Shown one piece after another: positions 1-7,692 of a DNA stretch of 64,000 bases. Numbering within the stretch: position 1 is the stretch's first letter; each line of letters begins with the position of its first letter. A program made the translations under genes and the position numbers. The notes beneath the pieces are model-generated. The model saw only the letters and a program-made list of their open reading frames with translations, was not told the DNA's origin and made no database searches. The DNA comes from Rhodococcus sp. IEGM 1381 (GTDB taxonomy: Bacteria; Actinomycetota; Actinomycetes; Mycobacteriales; Mycobacteriaceae), in assembly GCF_030056795.1 (NCBI RefSeq), contig NZ_JASHKQ010000012.1:1-64000 (forward strand), given 5' to 3'.

Positions 1-145
1 TCTTCTCGACGGCAATCTTGATCTGCGTCTTGTTCGAGTCCGGGTGCACCAGGAACGTGTACGTGCCTTCTTCGATCAGTCCGTAGGACTTCTCGGAGAT
101 GACCGGTGCCAGCAAGACGTCGCGTGGATCGGCGATCGTGGTCAC
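1..145 (-). CDS. rplW: 50S ribosomal protein L23, partial (3' end beyond window)
   Basis: This is the N-terminal 48 codons of L23, an rRNA-binding protein near the ribosome exit tunnel. The reading from a GTG start gives a typical actinobacterial L23 beginning ([20 protein letters not shown], followed by a TYTFLVHP stretch and the conserved [10 protein letters not shown] segment). The GTG start overlaps the rplD stop as GTGA, so translation is probably coupled. The rest of the gene lies off the left edge, where the remaining S10 operon genes are expected. Confidence 0.95.
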   Translation of the reverse strand, partial: MTTIADPRDVLLAPVISEKSYGLIEEGTYTFLVHPDSNKTQIKIAVEK

Positions 146-819
146 TTGCTTGCCTCCTCGTTCTTTGCAGGCCCAGCGATGAAGGTGTTCAGCGCTTCCA
201 CGCTGAAAATGACGTCATCGGCGTTGAGCACGTCGTACGTGTTGAGCTGGTCGGGTGCGATGGGGTGCACGCCGTCCAGGTTCTGGACGCTCTTCCACGC
301 TGCGGTGTCTTCGCGTCCGACGACGAGCAGGACCTTCTTGCGGTCCGAGAGCTCGGCGAGGAACGTCTTGGCGCCCTTGGTGGATGGAATCTGTCCGGCA
401 ACCAGTTCGGTGATCACGTGGATCCGCTCGCTGCGAGCCCGATCGGAGAGGGCACCGCGCAATGCGGCCGCCTTCATCTTCTTGGGAGTCCGCTGGCTGT
501 AGTCACGCGGCTGCGGTCCGTGGACCGTGCCACCGCCGACGAACTGAGGAGCGCGGGTCGAGCCCTGACGGGCGCGGCCGGTTCCCTTCTGGCGGTACGG
601 CTTCTTGCCACCGCCGCGAACCTCGCCACGAGTCTTCGTGGAGTGCGTTCCCTGGCGTGCCGCTGCGAGCTGCGCAATGACAACCTGGTGGAGGAGCGCG
701 ATGTTCGCGGGTGCGTCGAAGATCGCCGACGGCAGATCGACGGTTCCGTTGGTCTTGCCACCGACCTCTTTGACGTCCAGCGTCAAGTTGGTTTCGGTCT
801 TCTTGTCGAGGCTGGTCAT
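142..819 (-). CDS. rplD: 50S ribosomal protein L4
   Basis: This encodes a 225-aa L4 protein, which binds 23S rRNA and lines the exit tunnel. The family hallmark is seen around residues 60-100: the basic loop with [19 protein letters not shown], followed by the [13 protein letters not shown] segment. Its ATG start overlaps the rplC stop (ATGA) and its stop overlaps the rplW start (GTGA), so it sits in the middle of a translationally coupled string. In Escherichia coli L4 also represses the S10 operon; nothing in this sequence shows that here. Confidence 0.97.
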   Translation of the reverse strand: MTSLDKKTETNLTLDVKEVGGKTNGTVDLPSAIFDAPANIALLHQVVIAQLAAARQGTHSTKTRGEVRGGGKKPYRQKGTGRARQGSTRAPQFVGGGTVHGPQPRDYSQRTPKKMKAAALRGALSDRARSERIHVITELVAGQIPSTKGAKTFLAELSDRKKVLLVVGREDTAAWKSVQNLDGVHPIAPDQLNTYDVLNADDVIFSVEALNTFIAGPAKNEEASK

Positions 820-1481
820 GCCCGTGCACCACCCTTCAATGCAGACTTGACGATCACGACGTTGCCGCGACGGCCCGGGATTGCTCCCTTGATCAGCAGC
901 AGACCGTTTTCGCTGTCCACCTTGTGGACCGAGAGGTTCTGCGTGGTTACGCGATCGCCACCCATACGTCCGGACATGCGCATTCCCTTGAACACGCGAC
1001 CCGGAGTTGCGCAGCCACCGATGGATCCGGGGCGACGGTGCACGGCCTGTGCACCGTGGCTCGCACCCTGACCCTTGAAGCCGTGACGCTTCATGGTTCC
1101 GGCGAAGCCCTTGCCCTTGCTGGTGCCGGTGACGTCGACGTATGCGCCGTCCTCGAACACTGCAGCGGTGAGCTCCTGGCCGACCTCGAACTGCGAGGCG
1201 TCGGCTACGCGAATCTCCACGATGTGGCGACGCGGCGTGACACCTGCCTTCTCGAACTGGCCGGTATCGGGCTTGTTCACCTTGCGCGGGTCGATCGCAC
1301 CGAATGCGACCTGGACGGCGCTGTAGCCGTCACGTTCCTGGGTGCGGACCTGGGTGACCACATTGGGGCCTGCCTTGATCACGGTCACCGGAACGACGCG
1401 GTTGTTCTCGTCGAAGACCTGGGTCATTCCGAGCTTGGTGCCCAGAATTCCTGTCGCAGGCCGGTTCTTGTTATCAGTCAT
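816..1481 (-). CDS. rplC: 50S ribosomal protein L3
   Basis: This encodes L3 (221 aa), a core protein of the large subunit near the peptidyl-transferase centre. The conserved opening [15 protein letters not shown] and the central [17 protein letters not shown] and HRRPGSIGG segments are present. I chose the ATG at 1479-1481 because it gives the usual MTDNKNRP beginning and has a GGAG ribosome-binding site six bases upstream. A GTG six codons earlier (1497-1499) is open in the same frame and would overlap the rpsJ stop, but it fits the family less well. Confidence 0.95.
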   Translation of the reverse strand: MTDNKNRPATGILGTKLGMTQVFDENNRVVPVTVIKAGPNVVTQVRTQERDGYSAVQVAFGAIDPRKVNKPDTGQFEKAGVTPRRHIVEIRVADASQFEVGQELTAAVFEDGAYVDVTGTSKGKGFAGTMKRHGFKGQGASHGAQAVHRRPGSIGGCATPGRVFKGMRMSGRMGGDRVTTQNLSVHKVDSENGLLLIKGAIPGRRGNVVIVKSALKGGARA

Positions 1482-1495
1482 CGTTGTCTCCGCGC

Positions 1496-1801
1496 TCACT
1501 GGATGTTGACGTCGACACTGGCCGGGAGGTCGATGCGCATGAGCGCGTCAACCGTCTTCGGTGTCGGGTCGAGGATGTCAATGAGCCGCTTGTGAGTACG
1601 CATCTCGAAGTGTTCGCGCGAGTCCTTGTACTTGTGCGGCGAACGGATGACGCAGTACACGTTCTTCTCTGTCGGCAACGGCACCGGTCCGACGACGCGG
1701 GCACCCGTACGGGTGACCGTTTCGACGATCTTGCGCGCTGACGCGTCGATCGCCTCATGGTCGTAGGCCTTGAGCCTGATGCGGATCTTTTGTCCCGCCA
1801 C
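1496..1801 (-). CDS. rpsJ: 30S ribosomal protein S10
   Basis: This encodes the 101-aa S10 protein of the small subunit, also the NusE antitermination factor in bacteria. The sequence from the GTG start ([18 protein letters not shown]) to the end ([10 protein letters not shown]) is nearly invariant in actinobacteria. The frame is open further upstream to 1918, but that extension is not S10-like. The GTG at 1799-1801 is preceded by an AAAGGA ribosome-binding site. It is the first gene of the S10 operon, and its promoter must lie in the 490-bp gap upstream. Confidence 0.97.
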   Translation of the reverse strand: MAGQKIRIRLKAYDHEAIDASARKIVETVTRTGARVVGPVPLPTEKNVYCVIRSPHKYKDSREHFEMRTHKRLIDILDPTPKTVDALMRIDLPASVDVNIQ

Positions 1802-1878
1802 GCTTAGTGTCCTTTTCTTGCCGCTTGGTCGTAGAACGGGCCGTTCGGCCTGCTCCACCTCGTCTGCACAGTCCCCGA

Positions 1879-1897
1879 GCCGGTGGAACCCACCGAC
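1879..1897 (-). promoter_or_regulatory. potential hairpin in the S10 operon leader
   Basis: Read on the leftward strand, GTCGGTGG and CCACCGGC form an 8-bp stem (one G-U pair) closed by a three-base loop, about 80 nt before the rpsJ start. No T-run follows, so it is not an ordinary terminator. A leader-RNA role is possible but unproven. Confidence 0.35.
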
Positions 1898-2138
1898 CCG
1901 AACTGCCTTCGTGCACACACGACAGTGAAAAACGTTGACGACCCAGGCGTGGCCTGCATCCGTTGCCGCTCTTCATCTGTCATGGTTCTCCGGTCCACGC
2001 GGTCGGGCGTGTCGCGATTCCGCTCATTCGTCTGCGCTGAAACTTTCGCTTCAACCACTCGAATCCAACGAAACCCGCACCGTTCGAGCTGGTGGTCCGG
2101 ACGCGCTCACGTGGAGCGCTGATCTCATGTCCTACTCA

Positions 2139-2156
2139 GCCGGCCCGAAGGCCGAC
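2139..2156 (-). promoter_or_regulatory. potential UUCG-tetraloop hairpin upstream of the S10 operon
   Basis: Read leftward, GTCGGCC-TTCG-GGCCGGC makes a 7-bp GC-rich stem (one G-U pair) closed by a C(UUCG)G tetraloop, an especially stable RNA loop. It lies about 340 nt upstream of rpsJ. Whether it is transcribed cannot be told from sequence. Confidence 0.3.
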
Positions 2157-2264
2157 TCACCTGTTTCAGGCCGCACGCATGCGCGTCCCGTGTCCAGGCA
2201 ACCCGACCAGTATGCCGCAGTCCGGGCGACAGATCAACTCGGGGTTCGTCGACACCGGCCGCGG

Positions 2265-2286
2265 TACCTTACCGAGCAGTAAGGTA
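2265..2286. promoter_or_regulatory. perfect palindrome, candidate repressor operator
   Basis: TACCTTAC and GTAAGGTA are perfect 8-bp inverted arms around a 6-bp centre (CGAGCA). The right arm ends 5 bp before the ATG of the DUF4442 gene and contains its likely ribosome-binding site (AAGG). Size and symmetry resemble sites bound by TetR-family dimers. A regulator bound here would block transcription or early translation of the downstream operon. No regulator gene is visible in the window. Confidence 0.5.
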
Positions 2287-2291
2287 GCGCC

Positions 2292-2786
2292 ATGACAACA
2301 GTCGAGAACACCACCGGTGCCACGTATCGCGCCTGGTCCAAGCTTCCGAACAATACTATCGGGTCCACCCTGTTCTCCCTCGGCATGTGTTTGCGGGTTC
2401 CCTACTTTGCGTCCGTGCTGCCCAAAGTGGTCGCGCTCGAACCCGGTCGGTGCGAGGTAGCCGCTCCCAAATGGTTCGGTGTCCGGAACCACCTGGGTAC
2501 CTTCCACGCCATCGCTGCGTGCAATCTCGCCGAGGTCGCGATGGGCATGCTTGCCGAGGCAACGGTGCCGACATCGCACCGGTGGATTCCCAAGTCCATG
2601 ACAGTCGGCTATCTGACGAAGGCCACCACATCGCTGCGCGCGGTCGCCGAACTAGACAGGATTCCCGACTTCGCGGCCGTCACCGAGGGCATCGACCTCG
2701 TCGTCCCGGTCTCGATACGCGACACCGCAGGCATCGAAGTCGTGCATGCGGACATCACGATCTGGGTGTCCGCCGCGGCTCGTTGA
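2292..2786 (+). CDS. DUF4442 hot-dog-fold thioesterase-like protein
   Basis: This encodes a 164-aa soluble protein that I recognise as DUF4442, a single-domain hot-dog fold group related to PaaI-type acyl-CoA thioesterases. The diagnostic stretch is residues 66-85 (NHLGTFHAIAACNLAEVAMG), where hot-dog enzymes place the central helix, with N66, H67, G69, T70, H72 and E81 as candidate active-site residues. Substrate and activity are unknown. It opens the rightward gene set, 12 bp before the TyrA-like gene, and its start sits next to the palindrome at 2265-2286. Members of this group also occur as housekeeping genes, so a role in peptide biosynthesis is only inferred from position. Confidence 0.75.
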   Translation: MTTVENTTGATYRAWSKLPNNTIGSTLFSLGMCLRVPYFASVLPKVVALEPGRCEVAAPKWFGVRNHLGTFHAIAACNLAEVAMGMLAEATVPTSHRWIPKSMTVGYLTKATTSLRAVAELDRIPDFAAVTEGIDLVVPVSIRDTAGIEVVHADITIWVSAAAR

Positions 2787-2798
2787 CATACTCGAACG

Positions 2799-3704
2799 AT
2801 GAATGCGGTGCGGCAGTCGGAGTCCGATGGCTCGGTAGTGGTGGTCGGTGGCTCGGGGGCCGTCGGCCGATTGATGGTCGACCTGCTGCGCGGTGACGGC
2901 GTACCGGTGACGGTCGTCGACCTGTCCGGCAGTCCCGATGCCGGCTCTGCCGTCACGGTCGGAAACATCACCGCGCCCGACGAACGGCTCGGCTCGATTC
3001 TGGCAAGTGCCGTCACAGTAATTCTGGCGGTGCCCGAATCCGTGGCGTTGGCCGCAGACCTGTCGGCCTTACGGCCCGACGCGCTGCTGGTCGAGACCTT
3101 GTCGGTGAAGTCCGGCTTTTCTCGCCATGTGGACGCCATCGATCGACCCGGTGCCACCGTCGGTATCAACCCGATGTTCGCCCCGTCGCTGGGAATGGCC
3201 GGACGCCCGGTTGCCGTCGTCGTGCACCGCGAAGGCCCGTTGGCACAGGCCTTTCTCGACGGTGTCGCTCGATGGGGTGGGCGCGTGGTGCTTCTCGACG
3301 CCGCACGCCACGATCGCCTCGCCGCCGCGACGCAGGCACTGACGCATGCCAGCGTGCTGGCGTTCGGGTTGGCACTGGCCGAACTCGACCTTCCCTTTGC
3401 CGACATCGATGCCGTTGCGCCTCCTCCACACGCCACGATGCTCGCCATGCTTGCTCGCATCACGGGCGGCGAACCCGAGGTCTACTGGGACGTACAGGCA
3501 GGCAATCCCCACGCCGCCGAGGCCAGAGCGGCACTGCGCCGCGCTACGCAGACTCTGAACGAGACGGTCGATTCCGGTTCCGAGGCCCAGTTCGCGCGAC
3601 TGTTGACCGAGGCAGAGTCCGCGTTGGACGGAAGCGGCGATCGCTATCGAGCCGTGTGTGCCGAGATGTTCGGTATCGTTCTGGGTAACAGTGGTAATCG
3701 ATGA
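2799..3704 (+). CDS. TyrA/PapC-like prephenate dehydrogenase family protein
   Basis: This encodes a 301-aa NAD(P)-dependent dehydrogenase of the prephenate/arogenate dehydrogenase family. A Rossmann dinucleotide motif (GGSGAVG, residues 17-23) is followed by the family segment ETLSVKS (99-105). Around residues 122-133 the sequence GINPMFAPSLGM aligns with the TyrA GLHPMFGPD motif, so the catalytic His of E. coli TyrA (His197) is Asn124 here. That change argues against ordinary tyrosine synthesis. It would fit an enzyme acting on a substrate with a different group at C4, such as 4-amino-4-deoxyprephenate (the PapC reaction), though this is inference. The stop overlaps the start of the AurF-like gene (ATGA), suggesting coupled production. 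No chorismate mutase domain is fused. Confidence 0.8.
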   Translation: MNAVRQSESDGSVVVVGGSGAVGRLMVDLLRGDGVPVTVVDLSGSPDAGSAVTVGNITAPDERLGSILASAVTVILAVPESVALAADLSALRPDALLVETLSVKSGFSRHVDAIDRPGATVGINPMFAPSLGMAGRPVAVVVHREGPLAQAFLDGVARWGGRVVLLDAARHDRLAAATQALTHASVLAFGLALAELDLPFADIDAVAPPPHATMLAMLARITGGEPEVYWDVQAGNPHAAEARAALRRATQTLNETVDSGSEAQFARLLTEAESALDGSGDRYRAVCAEMFGIVLGNSGNR

Positions 3705-4690
3705 CCACGGGTAACAGCGCGGAGGCGAGGCACGCAATGCTGGAACAGCCGTCGTTTCCGGAGTTCGACTCCGACGATGTCGTGGAGAGTGCGGTCGTCT
3801 CACGGTTGGCCAAGAACTGGGCGCAGCGCGCGACAGTGAAGAAGCCCGAACCCGAGCTCGACGACCTGTTCGACACGTCCAAACAGGATTTCCCCGACGC
3901 CCTCATCCCCTTCGGCGAGCACGACACCTTCACCGGTGCCACCCCCGAGCAGAAGGATCGCCTCCGAGCCTGGGGTTGGATCGCATTCAACAAGAACGTG
4001 ATGGATGTCGAGCAGCACGTCGTCCATCCTGGTTTCGCGATTCTGGCGCAGGACGTGTTCGAAACCGGAATGGGTGACACCCTCGCAGTAGCAGTGACCC
4101 AGGCGATGGTGGACGAGCAGTACCACACGCTGATGCACCTCAACGCGAGCGCAGCGACGCGGCGCGGGCGAGGGTGGGCCCTGTCGGAGCGTTCGTTGCC
4201 GTTCAGCTCCACCGTCCGTCGGCAGCGCGCCGCTCAGGCGACCAGCGACGACCCGTGGTCGTCGGCAATCAGTTCGCTCGCCTTCATGACCGTCGCAGAG
4301 ATCTCCATCACGTCCTACCTCGACTTGATCGAGGACGACGACGTCATCCAGCCCATCAATCGGGCGACCGTGAAACTGCACAATCGCGACGAGTACTGCC
4401 ATGCGTCGATCGCCGACGACATGGCCGCAATCGTGTTCGATCGGCTCGGAGCCAACGACCGACAGAAGTTCCTCGACGGTCTCGTCGATGGCATGGATGC
4501 GTTCTCGAGCAGCGATTTCTCCACCTGGCGACGCATTCTCGAGCTCGAGGGCATCTGCGGTGCCGAAGAGATGCTGGCCGATGTCGAGCAGGACAAGAGT
4601 CGCCGTGCTCTGGTTCAGGACTACAGCGGGCTTCGGTCTCTGTGCCGGAAACTCGACGTCGAGGACAGTATCGATATCGATTGGGGCTGA
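3701..4690 (+). CDS. AurF/CmlI-type diiron arylamine N-oxygenase
   Basis: This 329-aa protein belongs to the AurF family of diiron oxygenases, which convert aromatic amines to hydroxylamino, nitroso or nitro groups (AurF on p-aminobenzoate, CmlI in chloramphenicol synthesis). All seven iron ligands can be placed: E104, E139, H142, E200, H227, E231 and H234. Their spacing (35, 3, 58, 27, 4, 3) is almost identical to AurF (E101, E136, H139, E196, H223, E227, H230). The HxxxExxH signature is residues 227-234. It is translationally coupled to the TyrA-like gene, and the exporter genes start 121 bp downstream. The real substrate is unknown; a p-aminophenyl group made or carried by the synthetase is my favoured guess. 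Confidence 0.88.
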   Translation: MTTGNSAEARHAMLEQPSFPEFDSDDVVESAVVSRLAKNWAQRATVKKPEPELDDLFDTSKQDFPDALIPFGEHDTFTGATPEQKDRLRAWGWIAFNKNVMDVEQHVVHPGFAILAQDVFETGMGDTLAVAVTQAMVDEQYHTLMHLNASAATRRGRGWALSERSLPFSSTVRRQRAAQATSDDPWSSAISSLAFMTVAEISITSYLDLIEDDDVIQPINRATVKLHNRDEYCHASIADDMAAIVFDRLGANDRQKFLDGLVDGMDAFSSSDFSTWRRILELEGICGAEEMLADVEQDKSRRALVQDYSGLRSLCRKLDVEDSIDIDWG

Positions 4691-4811
4691 CTGCGAAGGT
4701 CACCCGGCGTCGACCCGCAGGTAACATTCTCGGGGAATTCCGGTATCAAGTAGTGGCCCTCGACTCCACGGGGTCCTGTCCCACCATTCACCCCGACAGC
4801 TCGGAGATTCG

Positions 4812-5783
4812 ATGTCGTCAGCTCAACACGCAGCCGTACACGTGGAGGACGTACACAAGTCCTTCGGTGATGTGCATGCGCTGCGCGGCATCAGCTTCTC
4901 CGCCGAACGGGGGACTGTCCTGGGCATTCTCGGCCCCAACGGAGCAGGCAAAACGACCACCGTCAAGGTGCTGTCCACCCTGATCGCACCGGACAGTGGC
5001 CGCGCCTTCGTCGCGGGACACGATGTTGCCGCGGACGCCCCGGCGGTACGACGCTCGATCATGATGACCGGACAGTACGCGGCCCTGGACGACACCCTGT
5101 CCGGCCGCGAGAACATAGAGTTGTTCGGCCGCCTGATGGGTCTGGACAAGAGGGCCGCCAAGGCGCGCGCCAAGGCTCTGCTCGACGAGTTCGACCTCTC
5201 GGACACCGGTAAGCGGCCTGTCAAAGGGTACTCCGGCGGCATGCGTCGCCGCATCGACATCGCGTGTGGCTTGGTCGTGCGGCCGGAGGTCGTGTTCCTC
5301 GACGAGCCGACCACCGGACTCGACCCTCGCAGCCGACAGGGTGTGTGGTCGCTGGTCGAGGCGCTCAAGGCACAGGGCATCACCGTGCTGTTGACGACGC
5401 AGTACCTCGAAGAAGCGGACGTCCTCAGCGACAACATCATCGTCATCGACAGGGGCACTGTCATCGCCGAGGGGACCTCGGATCAGCTCAAGGCCATGAC
5501 CGGCGGCAGCTACTGCGAAGTGGTACCGCTCGATCCCGGTCAGCTCCGAGCAGCCGCCCGTGCGTTGGGTGAAATGGTCCCGGCTGCCGTGCACGCCGAG
5601 ATCACCGCTACATCCGACCGGCTCTCCGTGCCGGCACCCGACGGCGCAGCGACGCTGTCCGAGATACTGCGCCGCGTCGACGCGGAGGGAATCGTGTTGG
5701 CCGACATCGCACTGCGGCGACCCTCGCTGGACGACGTGTTCCTCACCCTCACCGGGCACTCGCAGACGACCACCACACCATGA
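4812..5783 (+). CDS. ABC exporter ATP-binding protein, daunorubicin-resistance (DrrA) type
   Basis: This encodes the 323-aa cytoplasmic ATPase of an ABC-2 exporter. Visible motifs are Walker A GPNGAGKT (41-48), Q-loop Gln88, signature SGGMR (141-145), Walker B VVFLDEP (160-166), and the TTQYLEEAD stretch (195-203) in which Gln replaces the H-loop His, a known trait of DrrA proteins. The C-terminal ~100 residues are the DrrA-type extension. A GGAG ribosome-binding site lies 5 bases before the ATG. The stop overlaps the next start (ATGA). Its position beside a giant NRPS suggests it exports the peptide or protects the host from it. Confidence 0.93.
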   Translation: MSSAQHAAVHVEDVHKSFGDVHALRGISFSAERGTVLGILGPNGAGKTTTVKVLSTLIAPDSGRAFVAGHDVAADAPAVRRSIMMTGQYAALDDTLSGRENIELFGRLMGLDKRAAKARAKALLDEFDLSDTGKRPVKGYSGGMRRRIDIACGLVVRPEVVFLDEPTTGLDPRSRQGVWSLVEALKAQGITVLLTTQYLEEADVLSDNIIVIDRGTVIAEGTSDQLKAMTGGSYCEVVPLDPGQLRAAARALGEMVPAAVHAEITATSDRLSVPAPDGAATLSEILRRVDAEGIVLADIALRRPSLDDVFLTLTGHSQTTTTP

Positions 5784-6637
5784 CGGCCACGACGCGAGGC
5801 GTACCCAACACGCAGGCACGGATCGTGGAACGGACCGGTGCCGGCTCGACGACTCAGCAGCCGAAACGGCGATCGAAGACGAGGCCGTCGGGTTTCGTGC
5901 AATGGCAGGCCCTCACCGGCCGTGCCCTCTGGACCATGTTGACCAAGGGTGAATTGCTCGTCGCGGTCATCGCCCCGCTGATCTTCACCGTCGGCTTCTA
6001 TCTGCCGTTGAAGTTCGTGATGGGCCTGCAAGGCATCAATTACGCCCAGTTTCTGATGCCGATCATCGTGCTGCAGGCAATGGCGTTCACCGCCATTTCC
6101 GCCGCACAACGGGCATCGATGGAGGCCATGAGTGGACTCAATTCTCGTTTGAAGACGATGCCCGTCGTACGCGGTGTCCCACTGGTTTCCCGAATCTCGA
6201 GTGGCGTCGTCCGTTCGCTGGTGTCGCTCGTATCCGCCCTGGCTTTCGGTTACGTCATCGGTTTTCGCTTCACTGCAGGCTTCGGTCAGGCCCTTCTGTT
6301 CTGCGCACTGGCCATGCTGATCAGCACCACGCTGTCTATCGGTGCCGACGCGATCGGAACGCTGTCGAAGAGCCCCGAAGCGACCAGCCAAGTGTTGACC
6401 CTTCCCCAGCTCATTCTCGGTATGGCCTCGTGCGGGTTCGTTCCGGAAAGCGGTTTCCCGGAACTGATCCGCCCGTTCGTTCGCAATCAACCGATTTCGC
6501 AGTTCTCTTTCGCGATGCGGGATATGGCCGAAGGCGGAGTCAGCTTCCAGGTGTTGTGGCCGTCGCTCGCGTGGGTGGTCGGCCTCATCCTGTTCTTCGT
6601 ACCGCTCGCCATCTGGGCGAGCTCGAGACCAGAGTGA
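5780..6637 (+). CDS. ABC-2 type exporter permease (DrrB-like), first subunit
   Basis: This is a 285-aa integral membrane protein. About 50 polar, basic N-terminal residues (RSKTRPSG region) precede six predicted membrane spans, at roughly residues 54-82, 95-115, 135-160, 168-190, 200-220 and 255-280, the usual layout of ABC-2 permeases. It overlaps the ATPase gene by 4 bp and is followed after 10 bp by a second permease, so the working exporter is probably a heterodimeric channel with a DrrA dimer. Confidence 0.88.
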   Translation: MTATTRGVPNTQARIVERTGAGSTTQQPKRRSKTRPSGFVQWQALTGRALWTMLTKGELLVAVIAPLIFTVGFYLPLKFVMGLQGINYAQFLMPIIVLQAMAFTAISAAQRASMEAMSGLNSRLKTMPVVRGVPLVSRISSGVVRSLVSLVSALAFGYVIGFRFTAGFGQALLFCALAMLISTTLSIGADAIGTLSKSPEATSQVLTLPQLILGMASCGFVPESGFPELIRPFVRNQPISQFSFAMRDMAEGGVSFQVLWPSLAWVVGLILFFVPLAIWASSRPE

Positions 6638-6647
6638 CGAGTCCGAG

Positions 6648-7502
6648 ATGACGATGTCAGAAGCATCGGTGAACACCACCCGAGTGTCCAGCTTGACCTT
6701 CCCCGAACCGAACATGGTGCTGCGCGAAGGGTCTCTTCGTGCACTCTGGACCCACAGTCTGATCCAGGCCAAGCGACTGTTGATGCGATGGATGCGCGAT
6801 CCGTCGACGATGATTCAAGCATTGCTGTACCCCGCCTTGATGCTGGTCATGTTCCGTGTGGTGCTCGGAAACTCGATTTCCGCGGCCACCGGATCGCCGG
6901 CGATCTACGGCCAGGTGCCGATGATCGCCCTCGTCGGAGCCATGTTCGGATCCATCGTCAGCGCAGTCGGCCTCAAGGGCGAACGTAAATCGGGTTTGTT
7001 GTCCCGGTTCTGGACGACACCTACGCACCGCGCCGCCGGCCTGCTGGGAAGGATGATCGCCGAAGCAGTTCGAGTGTTCGTCACAACCATTGTCATCACC
7101 TGTGCCGGTGTGGCGATGGGGTTCCGATTCACCCAGGGAGTTCCGGCCGGCATCTTGTTGATCTTGGTGCCAGTGGTATTCGGCATCGGGTTCGCGGTGA
7201 TGGTGACGTTCCTGGCCACCGTCGCCGGCGACGCGCCCCTGGTCGAAGTCGTCTCGATCTTCGCCACCCTGCTCATGTTCTTCAATGCCGGATTCGTACC
7301 CGTGCTGGCCTACCCCCCGTGGCTTCAACCGGTCGTCGCCGCTCAGCCGATGTCGGTTGCGGTCGATGCAATGCGAAATCTTGCGATGGGTGGTCCGGTT
7401 CTGACGCCGGTATTGCACACCCTTGCGTGGTCACTGGGAATGGCAGCAGTGTTTCTGATCCCCGCAATCCGCGGTTACAAGAAGGCATCTGCGACCGGCT
7501 GA
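6648..7502 (+). CDS. ABC-2 type exporter permease (DrrC-like), second subunit
   Basis: This is a 284-aa membrane protein with six hydrophobic spans and a cytoplasmic N-terminus ending in an RLLMRWMRDP motif, typical of the ABC-2 family. The ATG at 6648 is used here; a second in-frame ATG two codons later is equally possible. It completes the three-gene ATPase-permease-permease operon. The ~190 bp after its stop hold no gene and only one weak hairpin, so a terminator is not evident. Confidence 0.86.
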   Translation: MTMSEASVNTTRVSSLTFPEPNMVLREGSLRALWTHSLIQAKRLLMRWMRDPSTMIQALLYPALMLVMFRVVLGNSISAATGSPAIYGQVPMIALVGAMFGSIVSAVGLKGERKSGLLSRFWTTPTHRAAGLLGRMIAEAVRVFVTTIVITCAGVAMGFRFTQGVPAGILLILVPVVFGIGFAVMVTFLATVAGDAPLVEVVSIFATLLMFFNAGFVPVLAYPPWLQPVVAAQPMSVAVDAMRNLAMGGPVLTPVLHTLAWSLGMAAVFLIPAIRGYKKASATG

Positions 7503-7692
7503 CACCCCGGCGATCGGGCACCGGCGACAGAAAGCCCGTGCACGTGGGCATCATCACACTGGTGCGGATACACAACCCGTAGACCAGCAATCTTGACATT
7601 CTCCACAAGGCTGCAGGCAACAAAGATGTTACGGTCGTGTCAACCACGTTCTGCCGCCGTCGTCCGACGGTGAGCCATATCGGAAAGAGGCC

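Larger units (their letters stand above)
1802..2291. other. non-coding gap between the divergent S10 operon and the DUF4442 operon
   Basis: No convincing protein is encoded here on either strand. The stretch must hold the S10 operon promoter and untranslated leader (leftward) and the control region of the rightward gene at 2292. I could not pick -35/-10 boxes with any confidence. Visible structures are two stable potential hairpins on the leftward strand and a perfect palindrome next to the rightward gene, listed separately. Confidence 0.7.

Noticed and set aside
1482..1918. Longer starts for rplC (GTG at 1499) and rpsJ (frame open to 1918)
   Set aside because: The shorter starts give the conserved family N-termini and have good ribosome-binding sites.
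7534..7549. GCCCGTGCACGTGGGC as terminator of the exporter operon
   Set aside because: It has only four GC pairs plus two G-U pairs and no following T-run.
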